This document shows positions 1 to 4,855 of a DNA stretch of 8,225 nt, in pieces. How positions within the stretch are numbered: the stretch's first letter is position 1; every line of letters begins with the position of its first letter. Source of the stretch: an uncultured Clostridia bacterium (GTDB lineage Bacteria > Bacillota > Clostridia > Lachnospirales > Anaerotignaceae); contig CAJTZO010000060.1 in assembly GCA_910583755.1 (NCBI GenBank), forward strand, positions 1-8,225. Direction: 5' to 3'. The position numbers and the translations under genes were made by a program. The notes under the pieces were generated by a model. It was given only the letters and a program-made list of their open reading frames with translations. It had not been told where the DNA came from and searched no databases.

Positions 1-213
1 TTTTTATTACAATACCAAAATTTCCCTCAATTGTTTAGGTTTACCCTCTAAAATGTTTATTTTACAAGGAGTTAAGAGTGGAAAAACGAAGATGATGTTT
101 ATGCCTTTGCCGCTCAAATATGGTTTATTTTAAGAGAATGAAGTTTCCGTTTAAAGTTTAAGATGAAGTCTGAAGGTTTTGAAAGTTTTGAGCTTTTAAA
201 GGAGGTGAACAAT
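1..213. other. Upstream region of cdsA, no gene recognised
   Basis: All three forward frames are interrupted by stops and none resembles the C-terminus of UppS or Frr, the genes commonly found before cdsA in Firmicutes. Frame 1 has a short stop-to-stop stretch at about 73-141 (reads EWKNEDDVYAFAAQ...), which looks protein-like but is too short to call. An AAGGAG at 66-71 sits 6 bases before a GTG at 78, but that frame stops after five codons (MEKRR). I found no convincing promoter: the best hexamer pair, TTTACC at 40-45 and TACAAG at 63-68, is weak on both sides. The cdsA promoter may lie outside the window, or the gene may be read from upstream. Confidence 0.4.
198..208 (+). promoter_or_regulatory. 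Ribosome binding site of cdsA
   Basis: AAAGGAGGTGA is a full match to the anti-Shine-Dalgarno sequence and lies 5 bases before ATG 214. It decides the start: the in-frame ATG at 163 is 51 bases upstream and has no such site. Confidence 0.9.
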
Positions 214-1032
214 ATGGGGGTTAGAATTGTTTCAAGTGTTGTGGGTTTACCTATGCTAATTTTTTTTGTAGGATATGGTGGGATACCCTTGCAAGCTGTC
301 ATATTGTTGGCGGGTTTTATTGGTATGCATGAATTTTATCATGCTTTTTCTTTAAAAAGTAAAGGAGTGCAATATATTAGCTATTTTTTTGCTGCTATTT
401 ATATGATTTTTATAGATGATATTATCAATATGCAAAATATGTTTAATGTTTTTACTTCTTTGTTTTTGCTGATGCTGTTGATTTATACCGTTCTTTTTCA
501 TGGGAAAACCAATGCAGAAGAAAGTATGATAGGATTTTTTGGCTTTTTTTATGTCGTTTTTCTTTTGTCCCATGTGTTTTTAATTCGTTCTTATTCCTAT
601 GGTAATATTTTTGTATGGCTTGCTTTTATTTCTGCATGGGGCTGTGATACAGGCGCATATTTTACAGGTGTTACGATTGGAAAACATAAACTAATTCCAA
701 CCTTAAGCCCCAAAAAAACAATAGAAGGTTCTATAGGAGGGATTGTGACAGCAACAGTTTTAGCATTGTTGTATGGTTGGTTTATGGAAAAAAATTTTCC
801 GATGGAAGAAGTAAATGTATTTCTTCTTTGTGGTTTGACAGGTGTTTTTGGTTCTATCTTGTCACAAATTGGGGATTTAGTGGCATCTGCTATAAAAAGA
901 CATACAGGTATCAAAGATTTTGGAAAATTGATACCCGGGCATGGTGGCATATTAGACAGATTTGACAGTGTACTTTTGACAGCACCTGTTGTATACTATA
1001 TTATGATGTTTTTGATACATGTGGAATGGTAA
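214..1032 (+). CDS. cdsA: Phosphatidate cytidylyltransferase (CDP-diglyceride synthase)
   Basis: This integral membrane enzyme makes CDP-diacylglycerol and pyrophosphate from phosphatidic acid and CTP, the branch point for phosphatidylglycerol, cardiolipin and other phospholipids. The 272-residue product is normal in length for the family. The C-terminal CDP-diglyceride synthetase signature is intact: S225-x-x-K228-R229, then K234-D235, G242-H243-G244-G245, and D248-R249-F250-D251. Other conserved blocks are SAWGCDTGAY at 140-149 and SPKKTIEGS at 165-173. The first half is a run of hydrophobic segments typical of this multi-spanning protein. ATG 214 is preferred to the in-frame ATG at 163 because of the perfect ribosome binding site just before it and because family members start close to the first membrane segment (GVRIVSSVVG). 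It lies 18 bases before dxr and is probably co-transcribed with it and rseP, an order well known in Firmicutes. Identity is near certain. Confidence 0.96.
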   Translation: MGVRIVSSVVGLPMLIFFVGYGGIPLQAVILLAGFIGMHEFYHAFSLKSKGVQYISYFFAAIYMIFIDDIINMQNMFNVFTSLFLLMLLIYTVLFHGKTNAEESMIGFFGFFYVVFLLSHVFLIRSYSYGNIFVWLAFISAWGCDTGAYFTGVTIGKHKLIPTLSPKKTIEGSIGGIVTATVLALLYGWFMEKNFPMEEVNVFLLCGLTGVFGSILSQIGDLVASAIKRHTGIKDFGKLIPGHGGILDRFDSVLLTAPVVYYIMMFLIHVEW

Positions 1033-1038
1033 AATTTC

Positions 1039-1045
1039 GAGGTGA
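1039..1045 (+). promoter_or_regulatory. Ribosome binding site of dxr, selects a TTG start
   Basis: GAGGTGA lies 5 bases before TTG 1051. An earlier in-frame GTG at 1042 sits inside this element and so cannot be served by it. This places translation start at the TTG and gives the usual DXR N-terminus MRTISILGSTGSIG. Confidence 0.8.
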
Positions 1046-1050
1046 TTTTT

Positions 1051-2190
1051 TTGAGAACCATAAGTATATTGGGCTCTACAGGTTCAATAGGAACGCAAAC
1101 ATTGGATGTTGTAAAACATTTAGGAAATATTAAAGTTGCGGGTTTGACAGGCAACGAAAATGTAAAATTAATGGAAAAACAATATTATGAGTATCGTCCT
1201 TCTAAAATTGCCATGATGGACATTGGAAGGGCATTACAATTAAGAGAACGACTGGTTGCAGAACCAGTTACGGTACTTTGGGGAATAGAAGGGTTGATGG
1301 AAATTGCTTCTATGAAAGAAGTGGATATGGTTGTAACATCTGTGGTAGGAAATGTTGGAATTGCACCTACTTTTGAGGCAATTCGACATGGAAAAGATAT
1401 TGCTTTAGCCAATAAAGAAACACTTGTTTCCGCAGGACAGCTTGTTATGGATGAAATTAAAAATAAAAATGTAACACTTTATCCTGTAGATAGTGAACAT
1501 TCTGCTATTTTTCAGTGCTTGCAAGGAAATAAAGGGAATCCGGTCAGAAGAATTTTGTTGACAGCTTCAGGGGGTCCTTTTCGAGGAAAAACAAAGCAGG
1601 AATTACAAAGTGTAACAGTAGAAGATGCTTTAAAACATCCAAACTGGAATATGGGTAAAAAAATAACAGTGGATTCTGCTACATTAATGAATAAAGGTCT
1701 GGAAATGATGGAGGCAAAATGGTTATTTGATGTAGACATTCATCAGATTGAGGTATTGGTACACCCACAAAGTATTATTCATTCTGCTGTAGAATATGAG
1801 GATAGTTCTATTATTGCACAGATGGGTGAACCTGATATGAGAGTACCAATACAATATGCCCTTACTTATCCAAAAAGAGGCAAAAATGATTATGCAAAAA
1901 TAGATTTTGCACAAAGAAATACATTAACCTTTGAAAAGCCAGATTTAGAGACTTTTCCATGTTTATCTTTAGCTTATAAGGCATTAGAAATAGGTGGCAC
2001 AATGCCAGCAGTGTTGAATAGTGCGAATGAAGTAGCTGTTAGAAAATTTATGCAGAAAAAAATCGGTTTTTTAGACATTCCTGTATTGATAGAACAAACA
2101 ATGAATGCATATACTGTGAAAAAGAACTATACTTTAGAAGATTTACTTGCTGCGGATAGATGGGCAAGAAATTTTGCAGAAGAACTATAG
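1051..2190 (+). CDS. dxr: 1-deoxy-D-xylulose 5-phosphate reductoisomerase
   Basis: This cytosolic enzyme rearranges and reduces DXP to 2-C-methyl-D-erythritol 4-phosphate using NADPH and a divalent metal, the first committed step of the MEP isoprenoid pathway and the target of fosmidomycin. The product is 379 residues from the TTG at 1051, the usual length. The NADPH-binding loop GSTGSIG is at 8-14. The metal-binding motif is D147-S148-E149, continued by E218. Substrate-binding residues known from E. coli DXR have counterparts here: S173 in the ASGGPF loop, H196 (HPNWNMG), S209 (VDSAT), N214 and K215 (MNKGLE). The C-terminal domain with SANEVAV is complete. It lacks the insertion that E. coli DXR carries between the metal motif and the ASGG loop, as gram-positive forms do. 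It lies 18 bases after cdsA and 17 before rseP. With ispG it covers two MEP steps in this locus. No active-site residue looks lost. Confidence 0.96.
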   Translation: MRTISILGSTGSIGTQTLDVVKHLGNIKVAGLTGNENVKLMEKQYYEYRPSKIAMMDIGRALQLRERLVAEPVTVLWGIEGLMEIASMKEVDMVVTSVVGNVGIAPTFEAIRHGKDIALANKETLVSAGQLVMDEIKNKNVTLYPVDSEHSAIFQCLQGNKGNPVRRILLTASGGPFRGKTKQELQSVTVEDALKHPNWNMGKKITVDSATLMNKGLEMMEAKWLFDVDIHQIEVLVHPQSIIHSAVEYEDSSIIAQMGEPDMRVPIQYALTYPKRGKNDYAKIDFAQRNTLTFEKPDLETFPCLSLAYKALEIGGTMPAVLNSANEVAVRKFMQKKIGFLDIPVLIEQTMNAYTVKKNYTLEDLLAADRWARNFAEEL

Positions 2191-2207
2191 AAAGGCAGGC
2201 GTCACAT

Positions 2208-3287
2208 ATGGTTTCTATCATAATATCTATTGTTGTATTAAGTTTGATTGTTATTATACATGAGTTTGGACATTTTATTGTGGCGAAAAAAAGCGGTATT
2301 TTGGTAGAGGAATTTGCTGTGGGTATGGGACCAATGATTGCATCAAAGCAAATTGGTGAAACCATTTATTCTTTAAGAGCCTTTCCCATTGGCGGATTCT
2401 GTCGTATGATGGGAGAAGATAGTACAGGAGAGATTGCAGAAAGAAGTTTTTCAGATAAAAGTGTATGGGTAAGAATCGCCGTTGTTTTTGCGGGTCCTTT
2501 TATGAATTTTGTATTAGCCATGCTGTTAATTGTTTGTATTACATTTACAACAGGTATTGTAGAGCCGGAAGTTTCCGCACTTTCAGAAGGTTATCCTGCA
2601 AAAGAAGCAGGTTTACAAGTGGGAGATGTCATTACAAAGATAAATCAAAAAGGTGTTTATATTTATGATGATTTTCAACTGGCAATGGCAGAAAATAAAG
2701 GAGAAGCAGTGGATTTGGAAATCAAACGGAATGGAGAAAAGCTTACAAAAACAATAATACCAAAACAAAATGAAACAGGAAGATACTTGTTAGGTTTTTC
2801 TCCTTTAGTCAAAGCAGGTATGTTTTCCTCAGATGAATTAGAAGGAAAAAGTTATCCAAAGGCAAATTTATGGGATACCATTTCATACAGTTTTGATACA
2901 ATGGTATTTTATGTAAGATACACCGCTATGGGGCTTGCAAGAGTATTTACTTTCCAAGCAGGCAAAGAGGAAATTTCTGGTCCGATTGGCATTTTTCAGA
3001 TTGTAGGAGATAGTTATAAGGAAGGAATAAAGCATAGTGTTGGTGCAGCAGTGCAAAGTATATTGTATATTGGTGCAGTATTAAGTGCAAACTTAGGAGT
3101 ATTAAATTTATTTCCTATTCCAGCAGTAGATGGTGGACGACTATTGTTTTTAATAATAGAAGCAATCCGTAGAAAACCGGTCAACCCTGAAATGGAGGGA
3201 AAAGTACATTTTGCTGGATTTGTTTTTTTGATGTTATTTATGGTGTTTGTTATGTATAATGATATTACAAAAATTTTAATTGGATAA
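2208..3287 (+). CDS. rseP: RIP metalloprotease RseP (site-2 protease, M50 family)
   Basis: This is a zinc membrane protease that cuts within transmembrane helices. Family members release sigma factors by cutting anti-sigma factors and also clear leftover signal peptides; the substrate here is unknown. The product is 359 residues. The first membrane segment carries the HExxH site as HEFGH at 18-22. The C-terminal motif NLFPIPAVDGG at 300-310 supplies the third zinc ligand, D308; it has AVDGG rather than the common ALDGG, a mild change. One PDZ domain lies at about 119-190, marked by AKEAGLQVGDVI at 131-142. Further hydrophobic segments are near 85-118 (FAGPFMNF), 280-300 and 330-355. ATG 2208 is chosen because the protein then begins directly with the first membrane segment, as in homologues; an in-frame ATG at 2160 lies inside dxr. 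The ribosome binding site is weak (AAAGG at 2191-2195, 12 bases away), so translational coupling to dxr is possible. A hairpin terminator follows. Confidence 0.95.
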   Translation: MVSIIISIVVLSLIVIIHEFGHFIVAKKSGILVEEFAVGMGPMIASKQIGETIYSLRAFPIGGFCRMMGEDSTGEIAERSFSDKSVWVRIAVVFAGPFMNFVLAMLLIVCITFTTGIVEPEVSALSEGYPAKEAGLQVGDVITKINQKGVYIYDDFQLAMAENKGEAVDLEIKRNGEKLTKTIIPKQNETGRYLLGFSPLVKAGMFSSDELEGKSYPKANLWDTISYSFDTMVFYVRYTAMGLARVFTFQAGKEEISGPIGIFQIVGDSYKEGIKHSVGAAVQSILYIGAVLSANLGVLNLFPIPAVDGGRLLFLIIEAIRRKPVNPEMEGKVHFAGFVFLMLFMVFVMYNDITKILIG

Positions 3288-3288
3288 G

Positions 3289-3317
3289 CTGAAAAAGACA
3301 CTTGCATGTGATATAAT
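3289..3317 (+). promoter_or_regulatory. Candidate sigma-A promoter for ispG with extended -10
   Basis: A perfect TATAAT at 3312-3317 is preceded by the extended -10 dinucleotide TG at 3309-3310. CTGAAA at 3289-3294 serves as a -35 (4 of 6 match to TTGACA) with a 17-base spacer. Initiation would fall near 3324, leaving a leader of about 45 bases before the ispG start. The -10 element overlaps the loop and right arm of the terminator hairpin at 3298-3330, so the new RNA would carry at most the last bases of that hairpin. The motif match is good but AT-rich DNA gives chance matches. Confidence 0.6.
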
Positions 3318-3330
3318 GTAAGTGTTTTTT
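3298..3330 (+). terminator. Rho-independent terminator after rseP
   Basis: Arms ACACTTGCAT (3298-3307) and ATGTAAGTGT (3316-3325) pair over 10 positions with one G-T wobble around an 8-base loop. Five Ts follow at 3326-3330. Upstream As at 3292-3296 can pair with the T tract, so it may also work on the other strand. It begins 10 bases after the rseP stop and should end the cdsA-dxr-rseP transcript, at least in part. Confidence 0.8.
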
Positions 3331-3354
3331 ATATTTTGTAGAATTTATTTTTTT

Positions 3355-3361
3355 AAAGGGG
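3355..3361 (+). promoter_or_regulatory. Ribosome binding site of ispG
   Basis: AAAGGGG lies 8 bases before ATG 3370. It favours this start over an in-frame upstream ATG at 3322. Residues from that earlier start would be a hydrophobic FFIFCRIYFFK stretch that IspG proteins do not have. Confidence 0.8.
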
Positions 3362-3369
3362 TTTTTTTA

Positions 3370-4419
3370 ATGATACGAAAAAAAACAAGAGAGGTAAAAG
3401 TTGGAAATGTTACAATAGGAGGAAATTATCCTGTTGCAATACAATCTATGTGCAACACAGATACAAGAGACATTGAAAAAACAGTAGCACAAATATTAGA
3501 ATTAGAGCAGGCGGGTTGTCAAATTGTAAGGGTTGCAGTGCCAGATATGCAAGCAGCGAAAGCAGTAGGGGAAATCAAAAAAAGAATTTCTATTCCATTG
3601 GTGGCAGATATTCATTATGATTATCAGCTTGCCTTGACAGTAATGGAATTAGGGGTGGATAAAGTACGAATTAATCCGGGTAATATTGGAGAAGAGAGAA
3701 GGATTCAGGCAGTCATAGAAAAAGCAAAACAAAAAAAAATACCAATACGAATTGGTGTAAATAGTGGTTCTTTGGAAAAGGATTTACTAGAAAAATATGG
3801 AAGTGTAACACCAGAGGCTTTAGTAGAAAGTGCTTTACGCCATGTTCACATTTTAGAAAAATATCAGTTTTATGATATTATAGTTTCGATTAAAGCATCA
3901 AATGTCCCTTTTAGTATAGAGGCATATACCTTGCTTTCTGAAAAAATAGATTATCCTATCCATGTAGGTATTACAGAGGCGGGGACAGTTTATAGTGGCT
4001 CAATTAAGTCTGCTGTAGGGATTGGCTCGATTCTTTCCAAAGGAATTGGCGATACCATTAGAGTTTCACTAACTGGAAATCCTGTAGAAGAAATTAAGGT
4101 TGCGAAAGAAATCTTAAAAAGTATGGGAATGTTACAGCAAGGAATTGAATTAATTTCTTGTCCAACTTGTGGTAGGACACAAATTGATTTAATTTCTATT
4201 GCAAATAAAGTAGAGAAAAGATGCCAAGGAATCCATAAAAATTTAAAAGTTGCAGTAATGGGTTGTGCTGTCAATGGACCTGGTGAAGCAAGAGAAGCAG
4301 ATATTGGTATTGCTGGAGGAAAAGGGGAAGGACTATTATTTAAAAAAGGCAAAATTATAAAAAAGATACCAGAAAAAGAATTAGTGGAAGAATTGATAAA
4401 AGAAATAATGCTTTCTTAA
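3370..4419 (+). CDS. ispG: (E)-4-hydroxy-3-methylbut-2-enyl-diphosphate synthase (flavodoxin type)
   Basis: This cytosolic [4Fe-4S] enzyme (also called GcpE) converts methylerythritol 2,4-cyclodiphosphate to HMBPP, the next-to-last step of the MEP isoprenoid pathway. The product is 349 residues, the usual length for the short bacterial form without the extra domain of plant enzymes. The N-terminal TIM-barrel half opens with TREVKVGNVTIGG and contains QSMCNTDTRD and VADIHYD. The C-terminal half holds the cluster ligands C264 and C267 (SCPTCGRT), C299 (MGCAVNGPGE) and E306. All four are present, so the enzyme should be active. It is separated from rseP by 82 bases with a terminator and a candidate promoter, so it may be expressed apart from its neighbours as well as by read-through. 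In many Clostridia the next gene is polC; here a surface-protein gene follows. Confidence 0.96.
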   Translation: MIRKKTREVKVGNVTIGGNYPVAIQSMCNTDTRDIEKTVAQILELEQAGCQIVRVAVPDMQAAKAVGEIKKRISIPLVADIHYDYQLALTVMELGVDKVRINPGNIGEERRIQAVIEKAKQKKIPIRIGVNSGSLEKDLLEKYGSVTPEALVESALRHVHILEKYQFYDIIVSIKASNVPFSIEAYTLLSEKIDYPIHVGITEAGTVYSGSIKSAVGIGSILSKGIGDTIRVSLTGNPVEEIKVAKEILKSMGMLQQGIELISCPTCGRTQIDLISIANKVEKRCQGIHKNLKVAVMGCAVNGPGEAREADIGIAGGKGEGLLFKKGKIIKKIPEKELVEELIKEIMLS

Positions 4420-4512
4420 GGGGAAAAATAGGATATTAACTTATTAAGATTAATATAAAACTTGTTTGTAAGGTAACAAAATATAAAAATAAAGTAAAAA
4501 ATGGCATAAGAA

Positions 4513-4566
4513 AAAAGCTAATAAGTTTATCTACCATAATTACAGTAGGTGATTTTATTGGCTTTT
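4513..4566 (+). terminator. Long hairpin, probable ispG terminator
   Basis: Arms 4513-4534 and 4545-4566 can pair over 22 positions with 17 Watson-Crick pairs, 4 G-T wobbles and a single T-T mismatch (4526 with 4553), around a 10-base loop (4535-4544). The 3' arm ends in GGCTTTT, followed by CAAATTTTAT, so the T tract is short and interrupted and partly inside the stem. It begins 93 bases after the ispG stop and precedes the next promoter. A terminator is the simplest reading; an RNA-processing or stability structure is possible. Confidence 0.6.
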
Positions 4567-4573
4567 CAAATTT

Positions 4574-4592
4574 TATCCTTTTTGAGAAAAAA
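4574..4592 (+). repeat. Left arm of a perfect 19-bp inverted repeat
   Basis: TATCCTTTTTGAGAAAAAA is the exact reverse complement of the sequence at 4696-4714. The arms are 103 bases apart, and the midpoint (about 4644) falls on the -10 box of the promoter at 4619-4648. Confidence 0.85.
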
Positions 4593-4618
4593 ATTTTAGA
4601 ATTTTTTTGAAAAAAAAC

Positions 4619-4648
4619 TTGAACATTTTGAATAAAATGTGATATATT
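4619..4648 (+). promoter_or_regulatory. Promoter of the surface-protein gene
   Basis: TTGAAC at 4619-4624 and TATATT at 4643-4648 are spaced by 18 bases, with an extended -10 TG at 4640-4641. Initiation near 4655 would give an untranslated leader of about 200 bases. Long stable leaders are known for S-layer transcripts. The spacer is almost wholly taken up by a palindrome (see the separate entry), so a repressor or activator could act here. Confidence 0.65.
4623..4640 (+). promoter_or_regulatory. Palindrome in the promoter spacer, possible operator
   Basis: ACATTTT (4623-4629) and AAAATGT (4634-4640) are perfect reverse complements around the 4-base centre GAAT. The site overlaps the end of the -35 box and abuts the -10 box, where a dimeric DNA-binding protein would control polymerase. 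The binding protein is unknown, and AT-rich palindromes can arise by chance. Confidence 0.4.
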
Positions 4649-4695
4649 ATATCTATAAAAAACTATAAAATTTGTCTTATTTATGGAAAAAGAGA

Positions 4696-4714
4696 TTTTT
4701 TCTCAAAAAGGATA
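4696..4714 (-). repeat. Right arm of the 19-bp inverted repeat
   Basis: TTTTTTCTCAAAAAGGATA is the exact reverse complement of 4574-4592. It lies about 40 bases inside the predicted transcript of the surface-protein gene. In RNA made from the local promoter only this arm is present, so the pair can fold only in a read-through transcript or act at the DNA level. Weaker matching flanks it: TCTTATTT near 4675 and AAATAAGA near 4728 form a short second inverted repeat around this arm. Confidence 0.85.
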
Positions 4715-4760
4715 CTTTAAAAAAAAGAAATAAGATAAGTTTTTTAGTTTTAAATTCCAA

Positions 4761-4778
4761 AAAAAGTGGGAGCTTTTT
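4761..4778 (+). other. Small leader hairpin
   Basis: AAAAAG (4761-4766) and CTTTTT (4773-4778) form a 6-bp stem with the loop TGGGAG. The stem is weak, but the loop exposes a GGA, which is the core of CsrA sites and also resembles a Shine-Dalgarno sequence. No start codon follows at a useful distance. A role is speculative. Confidence 0.3.
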
Positions 4779-4806
4779 ACAGAAAGGGAATATATTTCAT
4801 AAGTAT

Positions 4807-4832
4807 TTACAGTGAAAATTTTTTTACTGTAA
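4807..4832 (+). other. Leader hairpin next to the ribosome binding site
   Basis: TTACAGT (4807-4813) pairs perfectly with ACTGTAA (4826-4832). A G-T pair and a few A-T pairs extend the stem inward, leaving a tiny T loop. It ends 5 bases before the ribosome binding site at 4838 and leaves that site single-stranded, which suits efficient translation or protection of the mRNA. It is not a terminator because no T run follows the 3' arm. Confidence 0.5.
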
Positions 4833-4837
4833 GAATC

Positions 4838-4845
4838 AAAGGAGG
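4838..4845 (+). promoter_or_regulatory. Ribosome binding site of the surface-protein gene
   Basis: AAAGGAGG lies 10 bases before ATG 4856, and the spacer is nearly all A. This is a strong site expected of an abundant protein, and it fixes the start at the beginning of the signal peptide. Confidence 0.85.
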
Positions 4846-4855
4846 AAAATAAAAA

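Larger units (their letters stand above)
4420..4855. other. Intergenic regulatory region between ispG and the surface-protein gene
   Basis: These 436 bases hold no credible reading frame and are extremely rich in A and T. From left to right they contain a short AT-only palindrome (ATATTAA at 4433-4439 with TTAATAT at 4450-4456), a long hairpin (4513-4566), the left arm of a 19-bp inverted repeat (4574-4592), a promoter with an internal palindrome (4619-4648), the right arm (4696-4714), a small hairpin (4761-4778), a hairpin (4807-4832) and a strong ribosome binding site (4838-4845). I see no known riboswitch consensus. Confidence 0.8.

Noticed and set aside
78..95. Five-codon frame (GTG, MEKRR) with AAGGAG at 66-71
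   Set aside because: The spacing is good but a 5-residue product with no structure nearby cannot be told from chance. It is mentioned only within the upstream-region entry.
73..141. Possible remnant of an upstream gene (EWKNEDDVYAFAAQ...)
   Set aside because: About 22 codons, no recognised family and no start; too short to call a pseudogene.
2048..2365. - strand frame across the dxr/rseP junction
   Set aside because: It overlaps two well-supported genes, and its product is Cys/Ile-rich with no family resemblance.
4433..4456. AT-only palindrome shortly after ispG
   Set aside because: Seven A-T pairs are weak and expected by chance in DNA this rich in A and T. No T run follows, so it is not a terminator.
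4656..4855. Riboswitch in the surface-protein leader
   Set aside because: The leader is long enough, but I see no conserved core of any riboswitch class I know, and the sequence is nearly all A and T.
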